Assembly (NCBI GenBank): GCA_015501595.1
Contig: JADNRX010000049.1
Coordinates: 124,001 to 188,000, forward strand
DNA from: Hymenopellis radicata
Taxonomy: Eukaryota > Basidiomycota > Agaricomycetes > Agaricales > Physalacriaceae
Length of the DNA: 64,000 nucleotides
Direction of reading: 5' to 3'
Shown here: positions 23,822 through 37,073 of the stretch, one piece after another
Layout of the letters: each line of letters begins with the position of its first letter
Position numbering within the stretch: the stretch's first letter is position 1
Position numbers and translations under genes: made by a program
Notes under the pieces: model-generated
Databases searched by the model: none
What the model saw: the letters and a program-made list of their open reading frames with translations, nothing else
What the model was told of the DNA's origin: nothing

Positions 23822-25243
23822 CTCTGGGATGTGCCGTGTCGAGCACGAGGACGGACTTGTCCTTTGGTTCTGAATCATCTTTTCATTTTGCCCCGCGTTC
23901 GCGGGGATCTTGAGGAGGGGACATTGCAAGTCGTAACGCACGTGCTGCCGTTGGGGTGGCGCAGGGCCTGCTACGTACAAGTTGTTTTCCGAGAACCGTT
24001 CGGAATTGTCTTCGTCACCAGAGAGGGTAAAGAACCCCTTTGAATGATTTGCTGGCGGATCTTTTTGTAGTGAGTTTTATGGTCGTTCCGCGAGATTACA
24101 AGATTGATTAAGGCAATTTAGGATTATATTTCATTCATACTTGAACTTCGCCTTCATAACACTCTTCGCCTTGTATGTATTGGGACGCCATTCTGATGGC
24201 CTGTTCACGCTCGTTACCTGTCTTCATTTGATCGCCTGTGTACACTACCGTACGACTGGTGCCTCGGAACACACTCTCTCGTGGATGCGCCGGACTCTTT
24301 TTTCGTAGAAGCGCTGCAGGCACGCATTCAGATGGATATGCTTCAGTGAATGATGATTACTTGCAGAGTTTTAATAAATCAGTGTTATTCTGTTTCACGG
24401 TTGAAGGAACCTGAGGCTAGCTGTTGGCTTCCGCGGGGAGGCGTCATCGAAACTGGCCAAGGTGAGTGCGTGGGTGGAGGCGTAGGCGTCCAAGCCTTCG
24501 TATGCACGCGCGGAGCCCAAGCACGACCATCATGAAATCTCCCGTCTTGGATATGATGAAGAACAATGTTGAACTTGAAGGGCAGAGAACTTACCGAGAT
24601 GGTGTCGCCTCTGTATGTCATCTCTTACGCTAAACACACCGAACTGCAAGATTTTCAACTACGTAGAGATTTAAAATGTGTACTTTTTAGATCTAGATTT
24701 TAAACATGGACGACAGCTGTACAGTGGGGTGATGGCAGACATGGACATGGGTAACACCGTTAACGGTCACATGGAACGACGGAGGTAGGGGGGCCGTGTG
24801 AACGGCGTTATCCGCGTTATACTGTACTGTCTGAAGACAAAGGCGTGATAGAAACGGAAGGGCTGCAATGAAGGAAGCGCCATAGGAGGTCATCTCTGGG
24901 TCATCTTGGCATCCTCGTCTCGGATTAATGAATGTTTCATAGTCTAAAAATAGAACTCTGCACCCTCCAGCGACATGATTTAAATATTCATGGTATCGGT
25001 AACCAGTGTGCCGAAGCTGCGCGACGTGAATTTGTTCATGTTCGGTTACCTCGAACGACCTGCTTCCATGGATGCTCGCTGGCACTCGCAATTGATTGGT
25101 TGACCGACCACAAAGAAACAAAGAATTTGGAATGCCCTTTATTCATGAGGTTTTCTTGATGTTACGGATTGAGCTTTGTTGGCAAGCCCTTGGTCCAAAC
25201 TACATACCTTTGTCTTTCATAACCTTTGTTCTCACTTCATACT
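23822..25243. other. no recognised gene
   Basis: The longest frame (25121-24693, minus) has no recognisable motif and no supporting splice sites. Nothing else seen. Confidence 0.3.
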
Positions 25244-25251
25244 TATAAAAG
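25244..25251 (+). promoter_or_regulatory. TATA box of the small coiled-coil gene
   Basis: TATAAAAG lies 41-48 bases before the start codon at 25292. Confidence 0.65.
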
Positions 25252-25291
25252 TGGGCCTCAGTCAAAATTCCTCTCATCTCCATTCTGCTAT

Positions 25292-25877
25292 ATGATGTCA
25301 CCGGACCGTACTGCGCACTCGCATTCCGCTGGCGCGAGGCCGTATGACATTGACAAGCGCACCACAAAGAATGTCGACTCCTCAGATTCTGCAGTGGAAC
25401 CGGAGGGGTCGTCGCCTGCATCATTGAACGTAGATTTTCAGTTTTCTTCCTGCACTGGTCTTGTGAACTCATACTCGATACACAGACCAACCCGACATTC
25501 ATAGATGGTTCCATAACCATGCCTGAGGTACCACAAGCCTACGAGGCACAAGCCTACGAGGCACAAGCCTACGAGGCGCCAGCCCGAATGCGCGTCGACG
25601 AGTTACGCCACGTCAGTAACTCACTCATATTGTTGTAACTCCTAATGATATTCCATCAGTGGCAACAACAGTGCTTTATCCTTCTTCAGGAGCGTAATTT
25701 TCTTTTGCATGCACTCGCTCAGCGCACGAAAGAGCGCGAAGAGGCCGAGAAGAAGGTGGGATCTTGAAAGTTATGACCATGATCATTACGCTGACAGTCC
25801 CTTACCTGAAGATGAAAGCGGCGTTGAATAAATTGGCCCAAGACGTGCTCATAGGAATGGCAGAATTACTCAAGTAG
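25292..25877 (+). CDS. small coiled-coil protein with QAYEA repeats
   Basis: Four exons (25292-25429, 25486-25611, 25660-25755, 25812-25877) join in one frame to a product of 141 residues ending in TAG. All three introns (56, 48 and 56 nt) fall between codons. The N-terminus is polar. Exon 2 encodes three tandem QAYEA units (bases 25531-25575). Exon 3 is a glutamine/leucine and charged helix (ALAQRTKEREEAEKK), and exon 4 continues the helix. There is no signal peptide or membrane segment. No family is recognised; a homo-oligomeric helical role is only a guess. The coherent splicing and TATA box make it a likely real gene. Confidence 0.65.
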
Positions 25878-28026
25878 ATTAAGACGGTAATGAGATAATT
25901 TTACATACCATTTGTGGAACGGAGACTTGAATCGATAGTTCTGAATAGAGGAACGCCACTTACAAGATAGGCTATCAGTTCATCGTGGCTGGGAGGAGAT
26001 CCGAGACAGAAGACCTTCAAATAGGCTTTGACTCCAAGCTAATCTGTTGATTCAACTCGTGTCGAAGGCGGTCAGTATCGTTCAGTAAGGTGATGGCGTA
26101 TATCGTAAAGCCTACTTCACGCGAATGTCGACACCGCCTGCTACCTGATGACTTCAACACTAAACACAACTCTCCACCACAACCGGTCCTCTACGGCAAC
26201 AGCCTGCGGAGTTCAAGGGCAATAATCATAGCAGACGAGGGGCCAGTCTGTGAGGCTGAAGTTGACGGGGTGTTGATATCTAACGTGATTTGAGAAAATA
26301 GTCGTATGAGAAGGCGACGTCAACGCACCTAAGGTACTGATCGGGTGCGCAACCAAGAACGCTCAGTGCACACATCTGGAAGCATGACTTTCGTTGCGAG
26401 CATCGACAAGCGGAGGGCATCGAGCCCATCGAACAATTGTATGCATCGGCCCCGCGACGCCCAACGTCGCCGCCTCATCGGGTCGAGATGCCGACGTCCC
26501 AGAGGCACGTCTCCTTCCACACGTCGGACCAGAGCTGGGAGTATGCGGATTAAGATGACGACAAGCGGGAGAGCCTTGATGGCGGGAAGAGGCAGAGCAT
26601 CTCGAGTGTTGCGAGCAGGGACTCGCAGGTCGAGGTGGTGAAGACTTCGCCGATATTCAAGTGCTATATGATTCCAGTCTATGTTCTAAAAACACTTGGA
26701 AAAACAACGCGCACCAGGTTGGTTAGTGAAACGACTCCGTTGGATACGCCGGAGGAGTTGATTCGCACTGTACGCGGTGAGAGCGTGGTCAAGGGGATGA
26801 ACTTGGGGAGGGTTATTGCTGGACTTCAAGAGGCTGCTTGGAAGAGGACTACCACAGTGGTGGCGGGCGTTTCCATGTGCTAGTCAGATGGGTAGAAATG
26901 CCTAAGTAGTATCAGCTTAGAGTCGTCACAATGTGAAAGAAACGAAGATTTATGAGCGCAGGATACGACCGGGTGAGCTTCGCTTTAATATCGCGAGATT
27001 GCCGACATCACCAGAGATGCACTTGCCACCGGAAATGTCGATAATTGCTTGGGATGAGATATCCTGGACATCAGCTGTCCTTGTCAGCAATCTTGTTCAC
27101 TAGAGCAAGACCTAGTCCAGATATTAGATGTATCTGTGGGAGTAAGTTGGGCGTGTATATGATGAAACACACCCATTCATGGCTGAGAAGTAGTAGTAGT
27201 CGGCGACGAGCATTCTCACTGCAAGATGCCGGTCTTTAGTATACGTCTCCCAGAAGGCGACAGGTTGATAAAGCAAGACGCGCCCCGCCCGCGCGGTAAA
27301 GAACCATAAAGTTATTTCTCAGGCTCGGGAGAAGAATTTGCCCTAGTTGTTACCAAGTCGATGCGACGGGACCATTGAATATTGAATCCTCACTGACGCC
27401 GTGTAGTATGATTAGCTCTTTCACTCCGGGCGAAGAAACGCCATCGGCACATCTGGCGACCCGAACAATTGGAGGTCGGTGTTTGAAGCTTGAAGGTCAA
27501 GAAGCTAGTATGCCATAGATGCCACGGTCGAATAATACATACATTTTTACTTCGAGACCGTACACAGGACCTCACGTGCGATGGATATAGTGTCTCAAAC
27601 TTCGTCAATGGTTTCCCGGACGCGACTAAGATGAACCGGGGTTTGCACGATTCCGTGGAAATGAGCCCATACGAGGAGACTCGCGATCTCGTATGCTGCG
27701 GGCGGAGGAGTGTCCCGTGCACCGCTCCGAGGCTTCGAGCCTAGCCTCCGAGTCCTAGATCACTGGTGTATAAGACTTGGAGGATGAATGAAGTAGTAAT
27801 CATGATGTCGTGAAGATGAGCAGAGATTTGCAGCCATGTCTGTCCAAACAGACGACAGTTAAAGAAATTGGAACGAAGCCATATCGGCATCAACGGGGTA
27901 GTGGTAACCTGACTCGAGTTCTGTCGCCTAATTGGGAACTCGGCTGCACGGCATCTACTTGGTCTCCGAAGCAGGACAAGCAGGATTGTACAAGGTAGAG
28001 TAGTGTATACAGGCATTAGAGAAGAA
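25878..28026. other. no recognised gene
   Basis: Open frames at 26090-26293 and 26635-26883 (plus) and 27390-27722 (minus) lack motifs and splice support. The 3' flank of the hAT relic lies at the right end. I could not find its terminal inverted repeat. Confidence 0.3.
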
Positions 28027-31000
28027 TTATATAGCAGTAAATAGCGTAATATATTGGTTAGATGGTGCATCTTGGGCATTAAGAAGCATCTCCATAAGTT
28101 CAGTAATCTTTCCGTGTTGTATAAGGTCTTGGGTGGTATGTCCACAAATGAAAGCTCCTCCTCGGAGCAGACAAGATCCCCAAAGAATGTGAGACGGTCA
28201 TATCGATAAATATACTTTAAGATCTGTAAAACCTCCATCATCAAAGGTGACATCGATGTTCGTCGCAGCCTTACTCGAGGAAAAGACGCGCTCGCACGGA
28301 AAAGCCGATCATCGGCTGTTCCGGTAGGACGTCCATTGACAAATGAAAGAGAAGCGGAAAAGTATTAAGTGATCGAGCTTCATCGCTTTCCCTAACGCCT
28401 GACTTGTGAGGCTAGCGGAAAAGGAGTTTGTAGTTCCTATTGATTGATCAGCTGACGCACGGGACAAGTTCGAAAGAATACATACATCCCAGTAGCGCAA
28501 GATATCGAAGTTGTTGAGTTGTGCCGTGGCCGTAAGCGTAAGCTCATCGATCTCCTCTTGAGAAAGCTCAACTTCCCATGCAGGGCGGTCGGGATTGTCC
28601 TTGATTGCCTGAGCCAAAGCAGCAGCTAGAGCATCGTCGAGGTTACCCAAGCGACCTGCTGCCTCGTATTTGCTCAGCTCGGCGTCTACAGCCCTCTCGT
28701 TACGGCGCTCTTGCTCTTCTGGGCTGAAGACCGTTGGCGTCAAAGGACGAGACACAGATGGGGAAGATGCACCGCGTGCGAGCGTTCCCATCTGCATCAA
28801 GCCGGCGAGGCCAGATGTTTGCGAACGTGATGCTGAGATAGCTGGAGATGAAGCCAGCAATGGAGCCATCACGTTGCGACGAATGGGGGTTGACGTTGAC
28901 AGAACAGCGGGTCGGTGAGACTTTGTGCGTTGAAATGCCAGCATCTATATATCGACCGTTAACGTGGCTCTTCGTCGATCCATGATAAGACTTACCGCAT
29001 CTCGAACATATGTTCGCGCAGCTACCTGATCCTCAGTTCTCCTACCAATCGCAAGATTACAGATCTGTGTTTTCCGGGAGTAAGCCAAGTACTCTTCAAG
29101 CTTGCTGATCGACGCGTCAATGGCATGCTGGAGCTTGGGCAATTCGGATCGGAGAGCGCGAAGTTTCTCGATGAGCTGCTCGTACAGCGGAATAACGAGG
29201 GAGAGGGTCGGAGTTTGTTCCGCGGAGATGAGTTCCTGAACGGCGTGCGGAAACGAGAGAAATGTTCGAATGTCATTGAGAACATTGATCTCAACGTCTG
29301 AGATCGCGAGGTGGTTGAGATCGTTGTGATTCTTGAGGAATTCTTTGACAGGCTGGAGTACTTTAATCAGATGAGCGAACTTGAGTCAACGCCAAATCAC
29401 GTACCAGGTACAATTCAAGAACACGATCAATCATCAGAAATGTCGACGACCAACGAGTGTCGACATCCTTCAGAAGCTGGTGCAGCAGAAGCGGATGCTG
29501 GCCCCAAGCCCCAGTAGCATTGCCCTGAATGATAATCGAACGAAGCTCCTTGCGTCGCCATCGGAGGCGCAACATGCTTGAATAAGGCGGCGTACAGTAG
29601 CAACAGCATCGCCCTTGAGAGCCGCCGCATACTCGGAGTCTGCAAGAAGTTCCGCCGACTCGATGAGCATGTCGTCGAACTGCGCGTCGGTGAGATCAGG
29701 ATCATCCCAAGGTAAGGAAGTGCAGTGCTTGAGGCCATGCTTGACAGCAATGTTCACAACGTGCGGAAAGCAGCTAATTATGAGAAACAATGAGCAATGA
29801 ATGCCGGACGGACTAGCACCCAAAACTTACCGAACACGATTGCCCTCTACACTGAAAGGAATCTTGAGCTTTCCGAGCTCACGAGCCATTCCTTCCATGT
29901 TCGTGTTATTGTTGCTTGCGTTATCCAATGTTATCATCCCAATCTGATGAAAATAAGGAACGGGGTGCAGCAAAGCACGACGTGACTGACCTTGTTCAAG
30001 CAACCGATCTCCTCAATCACCTTCAGGAAAATCTTCGCAATATTCTCGCCAGTGTGACTGTCATCAAGCGCGCGAAACGCGACCAGCTCCGACCGCAGTA
30101 CAAGCTTCCCAGATGATAACCGCATGATATAGTGGGCGGTAATGGCCATATACGACTGTAGCGTGATAGCAGACCAGATATCTGATGTAAACGAGACCCG
30201 CCCAATCGAATTCTTGATGCGGTCGAGCATGGCGGCATACTCTTTTTCAAAGGCTGCGAAGATCAAGTCGGCGAGCTTCGTTCGATGGGGAAGCTCGTCG
30301 TTGGTAAGAGTACCCTGGCCAATGTATAGCAGAAGGTCGCGAAGCTCTGGAGTATCTATGACACGGATGGACTGCTTCAGGTGTGAGTACAGCAAGGGAC
30401 TAGTCATAAAATTATCCCACCTGATCGTCGACGGCGAGCCACTGGATGAGTCGAGAAAAGAAGCCGACAAGGGTGAAGGACTCCTGGGGCTCAGATTCGG
30501 GAGGCTCATCGGTTCCACCAGGACCTTGGGAAAGGATAGTTTGATATCCTTTCAGCTTGAGTGCATATATCGTGTTGCGCTATACGCCGTCGTGACACTT
30601 GCTCAAGTGCTTCGCGATTGCCTTATTTTGACCCTCGGTGTTCTTCCAGACCATCCACTTCTCGCTGTAAAACACCAGTTAGATGCAGAAATCAATATGA
30701 AAAGAAACAGCGTACGTGCACAATCTACATCCAAGATGCGTGTATTCCTTCTTCGATGGACGCTCCTTCGATGTATCTTCAGCCTCTGGGAGAGAGTCTG
30801 GCTGCTCGTCGGATTTCAAACCACGGACAAAGTACCAGATATGAGATGCGCCGTCTGAGCGCTCTGGCTTTGTCGGTTTACGGACAATGGACTCGAAGGG
30901 CGAGCTAGTTGAAAAGGTTCGGGGGATGGAGTTCTCGTTCTGGGGGAGTGGGCCAAACCCACCAGCAGAAGCACCCTCTACAGTGCTTGGCTGGGCATTC

Positions 31001-31416
31001 GTCCGTGCCGTAGAAGTATTCACTCGGCGGCGGCGCTGAGGTGGATTAGCTGAAGCTGTTGAATTATCGGTGCGAGTACGAGTGCGACGATTGGCGGATG
31101 TATTGGATGTATCACCAAGTGGCTGATTTGGTGGGTTGGGCCGCGAAGGAAAGACAATTGTCGATGTACCGGGGACTGGAGGTCCGTAACCAGCAGCCTG
31201 AGGTGGCAGATGATGGACAGATGGAGGAGCCTGCTGCTGTTGGTACTGATACTGATACGGCTGCTGTGGGAGCTGCTGGTAGTAGGAATATTGCGCGTGG
31301 TAGAGCTGCTGGTGATGCTGGTACTGGTCCCATGTTTCGAAAGGACGAGGAGGCGGTTGACGAGGACAAAGACAAGAGTCTGGTGACAAACGGCAAGTAG
31401 CACAGACATCTGCCAT
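28027..31416 (-). pseudogene. hAT-superfamily transposase with BED finger, decayed
   Basis: hAT transposases cut and paste DNA with an RNase H-like DDE core. ATG 31416 starts MADVCATCRLSPDSCLC, then a Gln/Pro/Tyr-rich linker. A BED zinc finger follows: SHIWYFVRGL...HLGCRLC, an intron, then EKWMVWKNTEG and HLSKCH. Next come the core block SFTSDIWSAITLQSYM (first acidic region), ITLDNASNNN (second), CFPHVVNIAVKHGL, DVDTRWSSTF, and the C-terminal dimerisation block with LSPLMMEVLQILKYIY. Defects: TAG at 30580-30582 where a tryptophan is expected just after the finger, and frame changes near 28350-28260 that break the CERVFSSSK-like motif. Introns of 45-55 nt are kept. The element's own termini were not identified. 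It could have mobilised the MITE at 19804, but the termini cannot be compared. Confidence 0.88.
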
Positions 31417-32447
31417 GGATGTTAGGCCCAAGCGGGGCTGTAAATCGTGAGATAACGCACCACTGAACACCCCCTGTTTTTAAGGTTTTTAATGATGGCC
31501 TACACGTGATGCGCCCACCGATGTGTCGGGATCGCGCCTCCGAGAAGGTTGAAAATAATCCAGGCGCAAAATTTCTTTCAGTATACCCAGTATGTTGAGC
31601 GGAGTGAGGACATTCAGGAGCACTTCAGCTAGACTTCTGAGATTCTAAAGGTTGCCAGTGGCGATCCCGGTGATTTACACTCCGCACAAGGCTTTCACAC
31701 CTTCCGTAGGCCTAGAAATCCCAGCCCAGGCTCCATTTACATTTTATAATGGATCTCATGCTCACTGGAGGGTGAAATCAATGGGTTTATGGCCGCTGGA
31801 GATGCAAATTTTTGTGTCACGTGGGACAGCTCGGGTAACTTGGCCAAGAGTTAAAAACCGCGTTAGAAACACCTATATCTCGACCAAATATTTAAAAACT
31901 GTTTGCATTAGCCAGAATAATTATAAGCCAAGCCCTAATCTACTCGAATCTATGCATTTCGAGAGAACGCATTGTGTCGCCGCAGCGGTCCAATTTAAGT
32001 TGGAGCATAGTTCACTGGAGCGTACAAGTTCTCTTCATACGTCCTTACCCCGACCCTTACGACACCTATGACTTGAGGTCATGTCTCCACTAGTTCCTAC
32101 ATCGCCAAGAAGAATTACGACGACGCCCAACATGGAACGACGCGAAAGCGTCAAGGTGACTGTTGTACACGATGTCAGGGGGCAGGAACTTTCTGATGCT
32201 GGTGTTGGCAAGGGAGATGCGTCTACAACTTGTCGATAAGTATCTAGGCCACATCGGATGTCTCAATCTGAAAGTTGACGTTGACATTCTCAAGTTGGAT
32301 GACGGACTTCCGAAGTGGGTGGGCACCAGGAAACCCCATGAGTCTGTACATTCTAATGTTCCAGCAGTCCTCCGACTAAGGACTTCGCTCTACAGATCAA
32401 TATAATACACTCTATTTACTGGCACACATGTACAGTACACCATCTAA
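31417..32447. other. no recognised gene
   Basis: 5' flank of the transposase relic and an open plus-strand frame (32163-32405) without recognisable motif. No terminal repeats seen. Confidence 0.3.
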
Positions 32448-35364
32448 CTAAGGAAGCGGAGCCTTGTAGAATGCATGATGTTTCTGAATGGCCTCCAGCT
32501 CATGCCAGACTATGTACTTGCCGCATACGAGCATCCACACAAACGCTCTCACCTTTCCATTTGTCCCCATCTCGGCCTGTTCAATTAACGACCACTTAAT
32601 CCCTTCATGATCCCCGGCAGCGTAGATGCCTCCCGTCAATTTGTTATCAACAATCCGGGCTTCACCATTTGCTATCAGCATCTGATAGCGTCTGACTTGG
32701 CGGATTCCCTTTCGGAAGCGAGTATCCAGACTTTCGAAGGTCCAGCGCCTGAGCTGTTTGTCGTAATATCGGACCCTTAGGCCATTCCACGTCCGTGCTG
32801 AGTGCCATGAGGGGTATTCTGGGACGCCATTATTCCTAGAGAGTTCTGCTTCTAGGCCATCAACGTATTCTTGATCCCAATGACCTTTGGGAAAGGGAGT
32901 TTTCATGATGGGGTCGACGTGAATGCGAATAAATGCGTCGATTTGGGAGGTAGTCGGGTGTACATCAGCTATCGTTCCGCGGTACGTGCCCTCGGCGTTG
33001 GCATTCTTCAGTTCATATACAGCTCCTTCCTCCGGGTCGTAGACATCCGCGTACAAGTTCCCGGGTTGATCTTCTTTGTCGTCGGGATCACAGTAGTCAA
33101 TAGCCTTCCAAAGGCGAAGCTCTGAGATGCGGCCTATTTGACCAACGTATATGTCGCTAGAATCGAAGCGTTCCAGGACGGAGATGTGGAATGCCGTTTC
33201 GTTTATGTCTTGGATCAACCGGGTTGGCATGCTTTGATAGAAACGCTCCAGACGTTTCCTCAATTCCAAAGGGTCTCCCGGTTGAGTTGGGTGGAGCTTA
33301 CGCACACGGTTTTTGAAAATGTGGTGTACCTGTGAAAACCGAAAGTTCAGAGGCATTCTTGCATACAATGATAGTCATTCAGACAACTCACCAGGTCCTT
33401 GGCTTGTTGGTTTGAAAACACCAAATATGATAGTCCGCCAGTTTTTGGTGTTGCTGCCGTTAGCAGACCGTAGGAGAGAAGGAGGAGCGGCACTGGATCG
33501 GTATGGCCACCCTCAACTGATTGGTAGACCCGTTTATTTTGGATCAGAAGCATCCTGAACAAGCGTCGAGGGAGGTATGTGCTGATAGGAGAACAAAGCG
33601 GCTTTGAGGTCAACCTTCAGTGAGGATGCCTGAGAATGGATACAAAGATCCTCTAGAACGGACAGCTTATCATGCGGACTTCGTGTCAGTCCAATAGCAA
33701 TAGCTCTCGATTGGAGAGCATCAATGCCCATGGACAATGATCTCTGCATGCCGGACTTTATGAGTGTTTGTCGGGGCTTGGCCAGTAATCTCCATGCACT
33801 GTAACAGATGTACTGTGCGAACCTGAAGTGAAGCACGGCACGCGCTTCTTCCCCTTCAACAGCGGACAAAGAGACTCTCGTCAATCGGCTCAGTTCCGCT
33901 TGTCGAAGAGACAAGTCCTGTGCATCGACTCCGTAGATCCAGGCCAGCACGGCATTTCCTTCTTCAACGCGAGGAGAGAAAACATCGAAGAAAGCGTCAT
34001 CATAAGTAAGGTTGAGAATGGGAACCTGCGGGGACTTCAAGCTATCGATGATTCCAGTTTGGCTAGTAAATGCGTAGACTCTGAAGACTACGCTTGACTT
34101 GACCAGTGGTAATAGAACGTTCGCCACTATCCATTGGGCAATGTCATGCTCTGTCGTATCCACAATGACGTTCTCTGCGAGGCGGCGGAGCCAAGTGGCA
34201 TTGGCAAGCTCATCTAACGCAGTGATTACAACCACGACGCGGTACTCTGGGGCAATGGCTTCAACGAATGACTATAGAAGGCCCTTAGAATGAGTTTGCC
34301 AATGGACTGAAAGGTGACGAACCAGAACATCTTCAATCGACGTCTTCACGTTGTTCTCTTTCAACCAGTCCCTCAAATCGTTTCCCCTAAACAGGACTGA
34401 TATTTTTGGCCCGCATCCCTCAATGCTTCAAGGGTACGATGTGCGAACGCACCCAGCACGTCTCTGTCCGAGATATACATGTCATCATACTTGATTTCAA
34501 ACACGACGCAGTTAGAATGCTCAAGCTGCGGGGCAATCTGCGATATAGACATTTGTCCAAGGAGCCGGGGGTAAATGTCGATGGCGTCTACGTCGTGAAA
34601 TCCGATCAGCGTCGTCTGTAGCAACTTCATAGGGTCTATCTCGGGATGGTTGAAGACAACGAATTTGTGTGGCGTTCCGTCGAGGACCTCGTGGATTTTG
34701 CCGATCACCGATGTTCGATCAAACACCACAGCATTCCCCAGATCGAGGCAGCATCTAATATCGGTCACAAATGTAAACTGAGCACTAAAATCAGCCTGGG
34801 ACAATATTTCAAAGCTGAAAGACATACCTGAGAACGTTCTGGTAATCTTTTTGCATAGAAGATGGTGGTATCCTGGCCGTTGGAGTTATAGGTATAAGAC
34901 TGGAGAGTGAAAGGAGAAGAACGCGATGGTGGAGATGGCGATGTATCGCCCCCTGATCGTGTCCTCTTGTGGCCCTTAGCTGCCTGGAGAGACGCTTCAT
35001 CCGGTACTGCAGGGACGACTGTGGGAGGTACCACATTTGACACAGGTACACGTCCATGCCGTGGAACAAAATATATCGAGAGCGTTAAACTGTTTCGAAT
35101 CCCTTGTTTGATTTTGTCGAGGCTTAAAATACCCTTCCGCACATATACGTCCCACTCGCCGGGGCGCCCCAAAGAGATTTCCCTAGACACGGTACGATCA
35201 CAGGAAGGAGATTGACAAAGCATCCGATGGTCTTCCTCTACCAGTGTAAAAAAACCCCCCAGGGTTAGTTCTGTTTGGTAGTGATAGGAAAGGGTGAGTT
35301 CCCGGCGAACAATACTCTGATCATTGGGTGGATGGCCGTGAAAGGCGACTCGACAGATCACCAT
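32448..35364 (-). CDS. large uncharacterised protein, divergent partner of the AAA-ATPase
   Basis: Long minus-strand blocks read in order: 35364-34830, 34797-34380, 34235-33534, 33600-33370 and 33310-32448. The introns visible include one at about 34828-34798 and one at about 33392-33331 (GTGAGT...CAG). The N-terminal block ends in a Ser/Pro-rich linker. The second carries NCVVFEIKYDD, whose E-x-K in a strand resembles a PD-(D/E)XK nuclease core. The third has a strand of four hydrophobic residues ending in Asp-Glu (VVVVITALDELAN) like a Walker B, but no P-loop was found. The C-terminal block (VHHIFKNRVRKLHP...) is about 286 residues of mixed alpha/beta character. Joins near 34380 and 33560 are unresolved and may be frameshifts. 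Nuclease or NTPase activity is only a hypothesis. Confidence 0.5.
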
Positions 35365-35620
35365 GTGTATAGAGAGGAGGATTCTTGCAGTGGATATCTC
35401 GAGACGAAATGCGGGAGTCCGGTCCGATCGTGGTCACGTGTCAGCCTCGGTGTCAAAATTTGTTTACGTTGATCGAACGATTGCTTCTCCTACTTAGTCT
35501 ACTACGACATCAGGCCAGGCTCTCAAAATCTAAAACGGCCGTACTTGACCAACCTATCAACATATTTTGACTTGGCATATCTTGTCGAACCAAGACCTAC
35601 TGCTCATAACTTCCGTTGGG

Positions 35621-37073
35621 ATGGATTCTATTAGCAACTTAAATGATGGCTACTCTGCTGAGGAGGACGGGCGCATCTCCCCTGCCAGTACGTAGTAGCC
35701 CTTGTCAATCTCGATTCAACTGCTATATCTTTGCCTAGGCACGCACTCTAATACATCTGACGAGAGTTTTCACTTATCCAGACCCACAACTCCGACGCTG
35801 TCGTCGACCTCCTCATCAACGTCTCCCGATCCTTGGGCAGAGTCCCCACTGAAATTAGGTTGCCACAGTCTCGCACGCCCTAAAATGGTCCAGCCCCTCG
35901 GGCCCGGTGTAGTTCACGGAGAACATGAAGGCTACGAGTATGGGTTGCCTCCGCCAGTCGTTATGTTCTCTGTGAGTAACGTAGCAACAAGAGCAGTAAA
36001 TGACAAACTCGACCTGGTATGCCCCACGCCTTTCTCCGCCTTGTCGTTCTAAAATGCTTGTAGCTCGTTCCGCGTTTCGACTTCCGCTTCCGAGACATCG
36101 TCCTCGCCAACAATGTCGCCTGGTTGGACAAATCCTCGGTTTTTAGTCATCTCTTCAGTCTGCAATACTCGAACCAAAAGGTTCCCATTATTTGTCGGCC
36201 CTCCGGTTTCGGAAAGTCGTTTGTGGTTGAGATGTTGGAGACCTTCCACAATGTCCGTACACCCGATGATTTGGCGCGTGGTGTCTTCAAGGATTCCGCT
36301 GCAGGACCATTAGGCTGTTGCGATGTCTTGCCGATTAATATGGCTTGTCGGTCGCACCTGGTGCTTACCTTCGACTTGCATGATCTAGATGTACAGTCTC
36401 CCGAGCGATGGAAGATGGCACTCCATGACACCATTGATTTTGCTCTGGATTGTTTTATGACGCGATATCAAGACCTTCTAGATCCAGAGGGCTGGAAGCG
36501 CTTCACCTGCGATGTTTACGGCTCTGACGGCTTTTATGACCTGGGTAAGGCATTGAAGGTGAGTATCCCCATCTCTGAGTCTACCCACTGTCCTGATACT
36601 TCCATTCATAGCTTTGGCTTACCAATGCTCCGCTGCCTGTCTATCTCATTGTTGACGACTATGACTATCCCCAGAGGGCTTCGAACGGCGACCATGCCAT
36701 CACGCATATCACGCTCCAGGATTTCGTTCTTCCTTTGCAAGAAATACGCCGATCATTGGCTATGCCTAGTGTCTTCTTTGGCCAGGAAAATCCGAGCAAG
36801 TTGGCTGCGCGCAGTGGCGGTTGGGATATCTGGAGTGGGATCGGGGTGGACTGCTCCGGAGAATTTCACATTGAGGCCACATTTGGTCTCACGAAGGCTG
36901 AGATTCGCGAGCTATGCAGGGTCCTTGGGGTCGCTGGAATGGAGCGTCAAATTTACGAGACCCTGCTTGCGCAGTGCGGCGACCTTTATGACACACCCTT
37001 ATACAGTACAAGGGATGTCATGGTATTTCTGGCGGAACAGCCAGGTCTGTCTCACGGATCTTTCTCTGGCTGA
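35621..37073 (+). CDS. AAA-ATPase-like protein (PF09820 type)
   Basis: Four exons (35621-35687, 35739-36016, 36064-36558, 36612-37073) join without stops to 433 residues. A Ser/Thr-rich N-terminal tail precedes the domain. The domain starts with WLDKSSVFSHLF, has a P-loop RPSGFGKSFVVEML (Walker A, with the RPxGFGK form typical of this family) and, after the last intron, VYLIVDDYDYP, the Walker B with its Asp pair. A helical C-terminal region follows (FGLTKAEIRELCRVLG). The family occurs in fungi and bacteria, often fused to a PD-(D/E)XK nuclease. That nuclease part is absent here; the protein stops after the ATPase. The gene is 256 bases from the divergent gene at 32448-35364, so the two may share a promoter. 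The biological role of the family is not established. Confidence 0.8.
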
